DNA of 64,000 nt from assembly GCA_030704615.1 (NCBI GenBank), contig CM060732.1, forward strand, positions 53,303,053 to 53,367,052, given 5' to 3'. Origin of the DNA: Takakia lepidozioides. Taxonomy: Eukaryota; Streptophyta; Takakiopsida; Takakiales; Takakiaceae. Of the stretch, positions 10,080 to 18,920 are shown in pieces (within the stretch, counting starts at the first letter, position 1; each line of letters begins with the position of its first letter). The notes beneath the pieces were generated by a model, which made no database searches, was not told where the DNA came from, and worked only from the letters and a program-made list of their open reading frames with translations. Both the position numbers and the translations under genes were made by a program.

Positions 10080-10940
10080 GGTTAAGTGAACCTTTGATAG
10101 TTTGGAGTGACTTTGACATGATACTGCCAAAGTGACAATAATGTCGGATTGGTCCGTGAGAACCACCACGGTGCAGCTGAGCGAGCAGATATTGAAACAT
10201 GGCCTGCTAAGACCAAGCTGATTCTCCCAAGAACCTTGTAAACATCAGGAAGAATAGTACCAAAGCATGGTACTAACACGAGCCAAAAGCCCACATTTGT
10301 AGGATGGACAAATTTATTTACATCCTACATTAAGAAAAAGCCACACCTTGCGATTGCAATTGTCCCACCATCGTGAAGAAACTCATGCCAGCTCTGCTCC
10401 GTGCTGCAAATTCAGGGCCGAGTCTGATGAGAGGGCAAAACAGCCTGAAATAGGTCGAAGAAGAAAGTGCCCTCACCACATTGTCCTCGACCTTGTGTCA
10501 CGACTACCACGGTGCAGTTGAGCGGGCAGAGATTGAAACACAGCCTGCGTTAGGGTTCAACCTGTCCGGCATCATTTCCATGTTTCCAAAGCCTTCGTAC
10601 CACACTGCGGTCATTGCATTCCACGACACCACATCTTGGCAGCCATTTCGTCGAATACACCCTTCACATCCTTGGAAAACTCATGGCTGTTGTCCCACCA
10701 TCGTGAAGGGTAAAACTCATGCCAGCTCTGCTCCGTGCTGCAAATTCAGGGCCGAGTCTGATGAGAGGGAAAAACAGGCTGAAATATGTCGAAGAAGAAG
10801 GTGCCCTCACCACATTGTCCTCGAGTTCCTGCTATCACGATGCTTAGCACTAAGAAGACCGGACCCCAAAAAACGCTAAGTCCCAGCCCCGCACACCGCG
10901 ACCCAACAGCCCTAAATTCGAGCCAATTTTTGAAGTTTTT
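10080..10940. repeat. Directly repeated module of unknown origin
   Basis: A block of about 120 bases (GAAACTCATGCCAGCTCTGC to CACATTGTCCTCGA) occurs at about 10376-10492 and again at about 10707-10824. A second shared block, ACCACGGTGCAG...GAGATTGAAACA, occurs at about 10163-10205 and 10506-10550. No protein domain is recognisable in either. Confidence 0.65.
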
Positions 10941-10943
10941 GAA

Positions 10944-11054
10944 CGTTTTGCACCCTAACATCATATAAAATAATTATATTGTCCATGTAATTATGTGAAG
11001 GTATTTTTAGCTATATATATATATATATATATATATATGTTAGGGTGCAAAACG
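10944..11054. repeat. MITE-like foldback element
   Basis: CGTTTTGCACCCTAACAT at 10944-10961 is the exact reverse complement of 11037-11054. The 75-base centre is AT-rich and includes an (AT)n run at about 11013-11038. Length and 18-bp perfect terminal inverted repeats fit a miniature inverted-repeat transposable element or a hairpin derived from one; a target duplication is not obvious. Confidence 0.7.
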
Positions 11055-11265
11055 TATATATATAACAAGGTACAAAGGCCCTGGTTAATTTATTTATTGC
11101 GTAAGGTTCATAGTCATGAAATGAGTTGGGTGAGGCACAATCCTCGCTCGACCATCCTCCCACACTCGGAGCAGGTGTGTCCCCTCCCACTTGAACCTCT
11201 TGGCTCGTGAAATGAAAGTGAAATGAATAAATGACGAACCAATAGCGCCTATCCGAATAAGGCTG
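11055..11265. other. Unassigned spacer
   Basis: About 210 bases without coding signal. It ends in a short inverted repeat, AATAAGGCTGTACAGCCTTATT (about 11256-11277), at the edge of the palindrome array. Confidence 0.4.
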
Positions 11266-11277
11266 TACAGCCTTATT

Positions 11278-12170
11278 TCTTATAATTTTGAAATTAAGCG
11301 ACCGCTAATACTACGGTCGTTATTTCTATTTTTTATGGAAAACAAGCGACCGCCACTACTACGGTCACTTTTATTTCTTATCATTTTGCAATATTGCGGT
11401 CACTTCTATTTTGTATATTTTTAAATTTAAGCGACGGCCCGTATGGCGGTCGCTATTGTTTTTTATTTCAAAATATAATGCGACTGCCGGTATGGCGGTC
11501 GCTTCATTTGTTAATATATTTATAATAAAGCGACCGCCAATATGGTGGTCGATTTTATTTTTAATAATTTTTAAAAAAATGCGACCGCCAATATATTGTC
11601 GCTTTTATTCTTTATATTTTCAAGTTTAATCGACCTCCAGGCTGGCAGTTGCTTAAACTTAATATATATTTTAAAATTGAGGCGACCGCCGGTTTGGTGG
11701 TCACAAATATTGTATTGTTTTAAAACAAGCGACCACCGGTGTGGCGGTCGCTTTTATTTTTTTATGTCGCTTGTGTTTTTTTAGATAATTTTAAACTTAC
11801 CGACCGCCATATGGCGGTCGTTTGTTTTTCTATATATTTTTTAAATTAAGCAACCGCCCAATGGCGGTCGCTGTTTTTTTTTTTTTTTTTGAAATTATCC
11901 GGCCGCCATATGGCGGTCGCTTGTTCTGTACATATTTACAAAATTGTGCGACCGCCAATACGGCAGTCGCTTGTTTTCTTTTTAAATTAGGCAACCGCCA
12001 ATGCGACCGCCAAGATAGCGGTCGCTATTTCTTTCTTTTAATTCGAAAAATAAAGCGACTGCCAGTGCGACCACCAATCTTGTTTAAAAAATAAATAAAA
12101 ATTGAAGCGAAATTGAAGCAAATTGAATTTCGAAAAACAAAGCGACCGCCATAATTGGCGGTCGCGTTCG
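11278..12170. repeat. Palindrome array A (GCGACCGCCA/TGGCGGTCGC)
   Basis: About fifteen short palindromes of the form GCGACCGCCA, 0-6 bases, TGGCGGTCGC, separated by 35-50 bases of T/A-rich sequence (TTTTATTTTTTAAAAT type). Each unit can form a GC-rich hairpin of about 10 bp. Copies are degenerate and some are half units (for example near 12000-12070). The array is followed on the right by a CGTGACG-rich region and a transposon terminus. Related arrays lie at 27.14-28.32 kb and 56.35-57.05 kb. Confidence 0.9.
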
Positions 12171-12362
12171 TTTTGTTAATTTTCAAAATGTATTTGCCAC
12201 CGCCACCGTGTCGGCGACGTGGCTGCTTAAGTGACAGTATTTTACCTGGTACTATTTTTACCAGAATATTCCCCGAACCTGACGTGACGGAGGTCCCGTC
12301 AGCGTCAGGTCTGACGGACGTGACGCTAACGGACGGACGTGGAGCTGATAACCGGGGTACGA
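12171..12362. mobile_element. Terminus 1 of a palindrome-array DNA transposon
   Basis: Array A is followed by about 90 bases rich in GACGTGACGG, GACGGACGTGACGC and GGACGGACGTGG, then TGATAACCGGG at 12346-12356, then GTACGA at 12357-12362, where minus-strand gypsy protease sequence begins. An equivalent arrangement exists at 57172-57271. TGATAACCGGG would be a terminal inverted repeat end and GTACGA one copy of a 6-bp target duplication. Confidence 0.72.
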
Positions 12363-13317
12363 ACCAGGGAAGTCCAAGGATCACACGATTCGTTGGAGAC
12401 TGGATGATGTTGAAAACAATATGTGATGCTTGATCTTCAAGTGGTCGAGTTTTATGGTCAACATTTCCTGATGCTAACGGTCGTCCATCGATGACTTCAA
12501 CGGGGGCCGAGAGTTTCTTCTTTACGAGCATTAAATTGTGTTGCTTCGCAAAGTTTTTGTCAATAAAACATGTTGAAGCCCCTGAGTCCAAAAGTGCTTC
12601 TACAGAGATATCTCGATTTTGCACTCTGATTTTTACCGGAACTGTGAAGCAACGTGCAGGGTAGAAAGAGACATTTTTTTGGTGAGGAATTTGTGGTGTC
12701 CAGCCGCATGGTCCCTACTGTGACTGGACATCTTCGTTTTCCGATCGCAATAAAGACATAATCCATTCGAGCGCCGTCTTTGTTTTTCTTGTGGCGTCAA
12801 TGGCTTGAATCGGACAGTATCAATCTGTATATGATCACTACCGGATGTCTGATGGACCGTTGTGTTTGGTACCATAGTAGTAGCGGCAGGATGCGTCGTC
12901 GACCATCCAGATCGTTTCTCTTGACGTCTTTCGAACAAATGATTATCGCATGCAATGACTTGGGTGATGAATTTGCTCAGTGTGCTCATGTTTGGCATTG
13001 TCAGCAACAAATCTTTTACATCCTCCTTTAGCCCACATCGAAACTGGCTAATAAAGCTCTTTTCATTCTAGTCGAGGTCGCACGCAAGTTGTCGAAATTC
13101 GGCAGCATAAACGGAAGCAGGACGTGATCTTTGTCGAAGATTTCGCATCTTTGTCTCTGCAACTCTCTCCCTATCATTTTCTCCAAATGTTGCAGTGAAC
13201 TCGGACATGAATGCTTCAAAATTGTATAGTAAATGCGATTTTTTTTTTAATAGCGGTGCAAACCAAGATAGGGCAGTGCCTGATAGAAGGGTGCCCACGA
13301 ATTCCACTTGAATTTAG
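12357..13317 (-). pseudogene. gag-protease half of a second gypsy copy
   Basis: Reading leftward from about 13317, the sequence matches element 1 from the start of the gag core through the protease. Visible are FVGTLLSGTALSWFAPLL, AAEFRQLACDLD, the zinc-knuckle region, ALLDSGASTCFIDKNFAKQHN (12520-12610) and GLPWFVP, where it stops exactly at the TCGTAC target of the transposon. The 5' LTR and first 400 bases of gag are absent. One stop and a few frame changes are present. The missing downstream half has the structure found at 57266-59614. Confidence 0.88.
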
Positions 13318-14048
13318 AACGGTGTGAAAACAGCCATGAACATGGCGGGAGTTGGCTTAGTTTACATGACATGTTACACACATGTGTGAAATGGGACCAT
13401 AGATTTCCCACATTGTGGTGTATGGGGAGTTTGAGAATGATGCCCTTGGAAAATGATCATGAGCTTCATGTTCATGTTTAGAAATCTGCACGATGGGTTA
13501 CTAGCAAGTGAAGAATCACCCCCTGCTACACCCCATTTTCAATCTCTACATTATGAAGTCTATAATGCCCTTGGAGAAATGAGCATGAGGATCGCATTCA
13601 AAGGTGGTCCCGTTCTGTTGCAACCTATGACACAACTAGGACAAACAGGCATATGCATGATTTACAATTTTTGCCACAAATCACTTGCATCATCCTTACA
13701 TTGAACTCCTTGCTTATGTGACATGCTTGGACTTTGTCATCTCATACATCAAAGAAAAAACCAGAATATTTCGAAAAAATCCATAAAATTTTAACAAGAG
13801 ACCAAAAATGAAACCCAGGTCTAGGTGGGTGGCATGGTGAGTCTCTATACAAAGTGATTTATTTTAAATTGTAAGTGGTTTCAACAACTTCATAGCAACT
13901 TCATAATTATATTTTAAATTCATGTAAATTGAAATATATAGTATTAAATAGAAATAGTTGTTTTAACTACTCATCATTCTTGGATCATATATAAGGGAAG
14001 AGGGTCACCAAGCTCCTCACTTCTTTTGGCACAAACACTTGAGATTGC
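13318..14048. other. Unassigned AT-rich sequence
   Basis: No recognisable gene or repeat family. A phrase CCCTTGGAAAATGATCATGAG (13443) has an imperfect second copy near 13567, suggesting an old local duplication. Confidence 0.4.
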
Positions 14049-14246
14049 TTGGGGTGTTCTTTTCCATTGAACGAGAGTGTAGCCCAAGAGGAGGGTGCGC
14101 ACCTTTTGCCGTTGTGGCTTCCACCAAAGCCACTTCAGCAGATTATGTATAAACTCAATACTACAACCCACATCGACCCATTTGGGTTGCTGACAGGTGT
14201 AAAAGTGATGGGCTATCGCATACATTCACAACACGTTCATTTATAG
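14049..14246 (+). CDS. Unrecognised ORF, possible upstream exon
   Basis: A 65-codon frame from ATG at 14049, preceded by CTTGGGGTGTTC. It is proline- and leucine-rich (HLLPLWLPPKPLQQ) and reads like real protein (THIDPFGLLTGVKVMGYRIHSQ). It ends at a TAG followed by GTGACTG and, 30 bases on, by TTGCTAG, so a splice site may join it to the ORF at 14258. I do not recognise the family. It sits between two retroelements and may be part of another mobile element. Confidence 0.35.
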   Translation: MGCSFPLNESVAQEEGAHLLPLWLPPKPLQQIMYKLNTTTHIDPFGLLTGVKVMGYRIHSQHVHL

Positions 14247-14257
14247 GTGACTGTTTT

Positions 14258-14968
14258 TTGTTGCTTACATTGCTAGGGCCCAAGTTGAGGGAGGAATGGA
14301 GCCCTTGGTATACGGCAATCCCGAACACTGTCAGTGCCACTGGTAGTGTTGAGTGCACCCTTCATACAAACAATGGTGTCGAACCCATTGTACAGTCGAC
14401 GGGACGGGATCATGTCTCACCGATACGACCAACTCCACCACAATGTCAAAACCGATCGAACTCCTCGTCAGCACAGCGGGCATTAAGGAGCAACATGGTT
14501 GATCTGTTTTCCACACGCATGCATCATTCTGCTACATTGGACCGGGCGGAAGTTGAGGCCTCAGATGATGACAACCTGCCACTACAATTCCACCTTAACC
14601 GACGTGTTGCGCAGCAGACCTGTGATTCCTCACATGCTGGACCATCTAATGTCGGTCCATCTCGGGCAGACCCCCCTCCGGTACCTCCTTCGAGACCACC
14701 TTCGATTGCGTCCCAAGTCCATAAACGACAGAGAACAGTCCAACCTTTTATAGGCGATCGGCCCACAAACAAGCCCGATACCGTGGATGGTATTCAAGAC
14801 CGGAGTGGGAGTCAACCTCAGAGAGAACTAAATGTGGTTCGAGGTCGCTTGCAGATTCAAAGGCCTGGACACATGAGGTCGGATAGGGAGGACGATTCCA
14901 GCACCGATCATGGCAATGGTGGTGAAGTCGAGGGTGACCCGGATTTTCAACCCATCGGAGCATTATGA
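14258..14968 (+). CDS. Unrecognised 236-residue ORF, low-complexity
   Basis: Open from ATG 14258 to TGA 14966-14968. The N-terminal 25 residues (LGPKLREEWSPWY) look globular; the rest is Ser/Pro/Arg/Asp-rich and probably disordered, with a PPPVPPSRPPS stretch around residues 150-160 and an acidic C-terminus (EDDSSTDHGNGGEVEGDPD). No domain recognised. Such a composition is common in nuclear proteins and transposon ORFs. It is followed within 200 bases by the 5' LTR of element 3. Frame length in a sequence this repetitive makes it likely to be coding, function unknown. Confidence 0.45.
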   Translation: MLLTLLGPKLREEWSPWYTAIPNTVSATGSVECTLHTNNGVEPIVQSTGRDHVSPIRPTPPQCQNRSNSSSAQRALRSNMVDLFSTRMHHSATLDRAEVEASDDDNLPLQFHLNRRVAQQTCDSSHAGPSNVGPSRADPPPVPPSRPPSIASQVHKRQRTVQPFIGDRPTNKPDTVDGIQDRSGSQPQRELNVVRGRLQIQRPGHMRSDREDDSSTDHGNGGEVEGDPDFQPIGAL

Positions 14969-15163
14969 TTAGGATCTTCTTCGTCCCGCCGTCGAAGCAG
15001 TAGAAGGAATTGAAGCAAAACAGTTGTAAGCACGCATCAGCACATTTTAGTGGACATGTTTACATTTCTGTAGTGAAGTAATACCAGTGTGATCATTGTC
15101 ACTATGAGTATTTGTATTGTTGTTGTGTATGTGTTGGAAAATAAAAGATGTTGCTCATGTGTA

Positions 15164-15518
15164 TGTCAAGTTAAATAAGCACAGTGTGAAAACAGCTAGA
15201 ATAAAACTAGTTATTTGTATTTAACACTTGGATTTAGGTCAAGTGTTAAATCAGGTGTCAAGTTTAGTTTGACACCTGGTCCGTCTTATCTTCACGAGAG
15301 CGGCAGTCGCGCAGCTCATCTCTCTCGAGTTGAGCCTGCGCGACCGAGCTCCTGCATCGTTTAGGTTTGAGTGTGCTTATGTAGGGGTACAGGTTGTTGT
15401 GGGGTGGAGTCCCCATAGCTTGGGGTGCCCCTGGCTCGACTTCTGTTTCAATGAGTGATAGTGATGGATTTCATATTTCTTGTGTTGGGAGTGTGTGTCC
15501 TTCTTAGCTTGCTTATCA
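15164..15518 (+). repeat. 5' LTR of element 3
   Basis: 355 bases nearly identical to 26579-26933. It contains two hairpins in series: TTAACACTTG paired with CAAGTGTTAA, and AGGTGTCAAG paired with TTTGACACCT, then GC-rich arms around CGCGCAGCTC and GAGCCTGCGCG. No primer-binding site is certain; TGGCGCTGCTGTTGCC at about 15618 is a candidate. Confidence 0.85.
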
Positions 15519-15689
15519 CTCGAGAGAGATGAGCGTTATCTAGTGTGCTGGTGCTAAGCTAGATACAATGTTTGTTTTTAGCACTATTATAATATATATT
15601 TTGGGGCAGGAGTCCATCTGGCGCTGCTGTTGCCATGGGCTGTGCGCGCAGATTTAGTTGTCGTCTCTGCGCGTGAGTTTGAAAACCAA

Positions 15690-15877
15690 GAGGTTTCAAG
15701 GTTGATGGGTTTTGCAAAACAAGCGCTCCAGATGTCTATGCCGTTGGTGATGTTGCCACCCTCCCCTTGAAGCTGTTCGGTGACCTACGCAGAGTAGAGC
15801 ACGTTGATCATGCTCGCAAATCAGTTATTCAAGCTGTTCAGGCTATCAAGGCAGCTGAGGAAGAGAAGACTATTGCT
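15690..15877 (+). pseudogene. Monodehydroascorbate reductase exon fragment captured in element 3
   Basis: Reads in one frame KTSAPDVYAVGDVATLPLK, LFGDLRRVEHVDHARKS and VIQAVQAIKAAEEEKT. This is the FAD-binding GD motif region and following helix of plant monodehydroascorbate reductase, the NADH-dependent enzyme that recycles ascorbate in cytosol and organelles. Only about 50 codons are present, roughly one exon, with no flanking coding sequence. It lies inside the retroelement 5' region, so it is best read as a transduplicated host fragment. Confidence 0.85.
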
Positions 15878-16734
15878 GGAGGTGAAAGCCTCTTTGACAG
15901 ACAAGGCGGTTTGGGAGATGACACCAGTAAAAGACTGGAGAAGGGTGGTACTGCTGCCGGCAAACACTTATATGTTGTATCAGACGCTGGCTGCAGCACG
16001 CTTGAGACAATGGTGCTGCTCTGGGAGCTTTCAGCGTATGTAAGTAGCTGCGCAAGAGCTGCAAAGCTGGGAAAATGTTGACGAGGATGCTGCGACAGCA
16101 ACCAAACCCTGCAAGCCATAACCGAATTTGTGGCCACTTGAGCAGGAAGTAGGGAATAATCAGGTGTACAAGTCATGTGGGGCCTCTCTGTTTCGGGAGA
16201 GACGTCTTCAAGATCAACACTCGCTTGTGAGGGAGCGGGAGCCAGCGCAAGGCAGGGGAGGTGAATCAATCCAGAGACGGCGTTTCTCTGAGAGGTGAAT
16301 GCCATCGGAGATACACTGTCCACAAACTGCATCCTGAAGAGATTGTCTGCCCAGAACGTAGCGGTAAATTGCGAGCTGGGTTGCAGTGTTAGGCAACTCG
16401 ATGTCGGGGGCTGCTGCAGAGCGGCAGAGCGGCAGATGCACTCAAAAGTAGTGGTTTGCAGGAAGAGAAGTAGCAGCTCATGTGGTTTGAGGGTCAGGCC
16501 CGCAAGAAGACTTACAGTTATCTAGTTATACACGTCCTGAATCGCATGTCGTCCGTGCTGCACCATTGGGGAGTCCGGTCTCATTAAGGGGGCCAGCTTG
16601 AAGCGCAGGTCACTGGGCTGTGTGTAGTGCCATCCATACTTAGGTATTTGGGCCTCAGGAACCAACAGCAGGGTTGCAAGCGTGGCGATCTTCTCATGCT
16701 CCCCTTTCCATCGCGTCCCGGCCTCAGCCCACAA
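15878..16734. other. Mosaic internal region of element 3 without a clear gene
   Basis: Open frames on both strands are short and compositionally odd. A minus-strand frame at 16522-16734 (EHEKIATLATLLLVPEAQIP, YGWHYTQPSDLRFKLAPLM) reads like protein and could be another captured exon, but I cannot name it. Confidence 0.4.
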
Positions 16735-16886
16735 CGGTGGTGAGAGCTGTGGCAGCTATTGCGGAAGTACAGAAGAAGTGGGAAAGTTTGGATGGTGACA
16801 TAGAGTACCTTACCAGGTCTACGAGACTTGTCCAGTGGTATCCTGGGCACATTGCCAAAGCGGAAAGATCACTCAAGGAGCTATAA
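16735..16886 (+). pseudogene. DAR GTPase (RbgA/YlqF-like, chloroplast type) exon fragment
   Basis: Encodes AEVQKKWESLDGDIEYLTRS and LVQWYPGHIAKAERSLKE. The QWYPGHIAK motif followed by a charged helix is the N-terminal signature of circularly permuted ribosome-biogenesis GTPases of the RbgA/YlqF family, here resembling plant chloroplast DAR GTPase 3. The similarity stops at KE, which is where an exon boundary would be plausible, and runs to a TAA. A second host fragment within the retroelement 5' region. Confidence 0.78.
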
Positions 16887-17652
16887 GATCAAGCCTTGCG
16901 GATGTTGTGGGTGCCGTGCTTGTCCTTGTGTCGCTAGCAAGAAAGCCCTGTGTGTTTATGCTGGGAGGCGAATACACCTCTGATACAGTGTCTGCCACAG
17001 GCACTTGAGAGTGGAGCGCTGCATCCCTTAGAGAACCCCCAGAACTTCTAGAATGGTCAAACTGATGGTGAGAGTCCATAACCACGCCATCTGCAGATGC
17101 TCGTGATACACTCACCTGTTCTTTTACTCCATCTGCTCCTTGAGTCTCCTCTGTCACCTCCATGACAGCTACAACAGATCCTCTAATCACCTACACTGAA
17201 GAGGCTGAGTTGACAGTTCGTGCCGGATCTATCCCTTGGCTGGTTAAAGCCTATTCAATGCCTCCCAAGGGACTATGAATCTCACTGGCGAGGTCCTGTG
17301 GGGGGGAACGGCCTCGGGAACCCGTAGATAACCTGGGAATAGGTTGTAATGGCGAGAACGTTTTGGTGTTATTTATTTTTTTTTTTAAAGAAAAAGAAAA
17401 AGAAAAAGGTGTTATGTTTAAAGAGCCTGGCTGGTCATAACTTTGTCAAATGGACTCTGTTTGACCCAGTTTTTGAGGGGATAGCTGCAGAAAGGGGAAA
17501 TCTACCAATCTAGACCTGGTTTTTGTTTTTAGGACTCTGCTAAAAATCTATGGAATTTTTAGAGTGTGAGTGTGCCATGAAAGATCCACAATTCTGTTTC
17601 TAGAACCTGTGCTGGTCTATATGAGAGACAAATTGGTGGATGTACTCCTTGC
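16887..17652. other. Noncoding internal region of element 3
   Basis: No recognisable domain. A pyrimidine/purine tract (T and AAAGAAAAAGAAAAAG) lies near 17373-17408. Minus-strand frames here are probably chance. Confidence 0.4.
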
Positions 17653-18402
17653 ATGGCTGGGGGAAATGAGGACGTAATTGAAGGGCAGGTCTCTTCTCTT
17701 AGTCTGTGCACACAAGGGGTCAGGATTTATGTTTCCCAAGGAACTCAGACTGATTTGAGTGGAGAACAGTTGGACGAGTTGATTGCATACTGGGAGTCAG
17801 GCATTAGCAGTAGACAACAGACTGCTGTAGTTGGCATTGAGGGCCTCAATATCGCCTTGGACAGTCAGAACTCTGTTGGAGCCAGCAGTTCTGCAGCTGT
17901 AGGTGAAATACCAAAGTGGGTGAAAGCTAGGCTTGGAACACAGCCAAAGACAGCCCCGGGGACCAAGGTGTTTAGCCACAAGGCCGTGGTGTACTGGAGC
18001 AGAGGAGCAGGAGCTACACAGGTTTGTGCAATCAGACATGGTTGCAGCCGGATACGCTCTGCACAGGGCAACCACGAGCGGGGGTTCATCAGCAATGACA
18101 TGTTTGTTGTGCGTGAAGGAGATGCAGTCATTCGCAATGAGGACACCCGCAACCGTCTCAAAGCTTTCGAGTTGAGAGACTATCAGACCCTACCTTTGTT
18201 TTCTTTAGTGTTCAGTGAGCGGGAGATAGGGGAGTATTGCTTTGTCTCTACCTGGCAGAAAGAGGAGGAGGGTTGGTTAGAGCGAGCTACTGTAGCTTGG
18301 GACAAGGTTAGTGGCAGGTTTTTGGACATAGATATACCTCCTACACCTTACCATCATGCAGAGCGAGGCACTTTGAGAGAAGTCTGGCAGTTGATAGCAT
18401 AG
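17653..18402 (+). CDS. Unknown 249-residue ORF in the 5' part of element 3
   Basis: Open from ATG 17653 to the TAG at 18400-18402. It has a mixed alpha/beta-like composition with an aromatic-rich C-terminal half (GEYCFVSTWQKEEEGWLERATVAWDK in the region of residues 195-220). No domain recognised. It is on the same strand as gag-pol and within the LTRs, so it could be an additional retroelement protein or another captured host sequence. Its intact length among frameshifted neighbours hints at selection, but this is inference. Confidence 0.5.
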   Translation: MAGGNEDVIEGQVSSLSLCTQGVRIYVSQGTQTDLSGEQLDELIAYWESGISSRQQTAVVGIEGLNIALDSQNSVGASSSAAVGEIPKWVKARLGTQPKTAPGTKVFSHKAVVYWSRGAGATQVCAIRHGCSRIRSAQGNHERGFISNDMFVVREGDAVIRNEDTRNRLKAFELRDYQTLPLFSLVFSEREIGEYCFVSTWQKEEEGWLERATVAWDKVSGRFLDIDIPPTPYHHAERGTLREVWQLIA

Positions 18403-18920
18403 ATCAGGATTAGATCTTGCTTGGTCGGGCTTCTATTCTTCCCCTCCATCTCTGTACTATTTTCATTACCTTGTACTTGTAGTTGCCAAAGCCTCTCTTG
18501 GTGGAGGCCAGTCAGTCCGGGGTTTTGGGCTGGGATATTCTGCAGGATCAGCATTGCAGCTGGATTTTGGTGTGGGGGTGTTGATGTTTTGATTTCTTGT
18601 GTTTGGATCCCCCCCAACACCTGCATGCTTGACTGTGCGCCATGTTGGTTTGTGTGGGCGCTTGCTTTCATAGGGATTAGGCCGGATTTGATCACCGGTC
18701 AATCCTAGAGTATGCTGTCGGTGGTGAGGCTGGAGTGATGACCAGCAAGACCACCAGTGTTTCTTCTATGGTGAGGCTGGGTTGATGACCAGCCAACCAT
18801 AGGAGTTCTTGAGGTGGATGCAGGTGCAGGTGCCCTGAGCCATTGGGATATGACCCTTAAACTGCAACAGGTGCCCACCCGTGTCACTATTAGATTAGTA
18901 CTAGAGCCTTATAGTGTCAC
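18403..18920. other. Spacer with a short tandem motif before gag
   Basis: Contains two copies of GGTGAGGCTGG-GTGATGACCAGC (about 18723-18745 and 18770-18795). Their symmetry can form small hairpins. May be the gag leader; no other signal seen. Confidence 0.4.

Noticed and set aside
11411-12094. ORFs over palindrome array A, and similar ones at 27.3-28.5 kb
   Set aside because: The frames translate the GCGACCGCC repeat and T-rich spacers (for example RPPVWWS repeats). Same pattern on both strands, so not genes.
12025-12330. Extension of the minus-strand gypsy protease frame into the palindromic array
   Set aside because: After GLPWFVP the similarity ends at the transposon terminus. The remaining open frame is chance read-through.
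16214-17190. Minus-strand ORFs in the 5' region of element 3
   Set aside because: No family recognised and mixed strand signal; only the two plus-strand host fragments have a clear identity.
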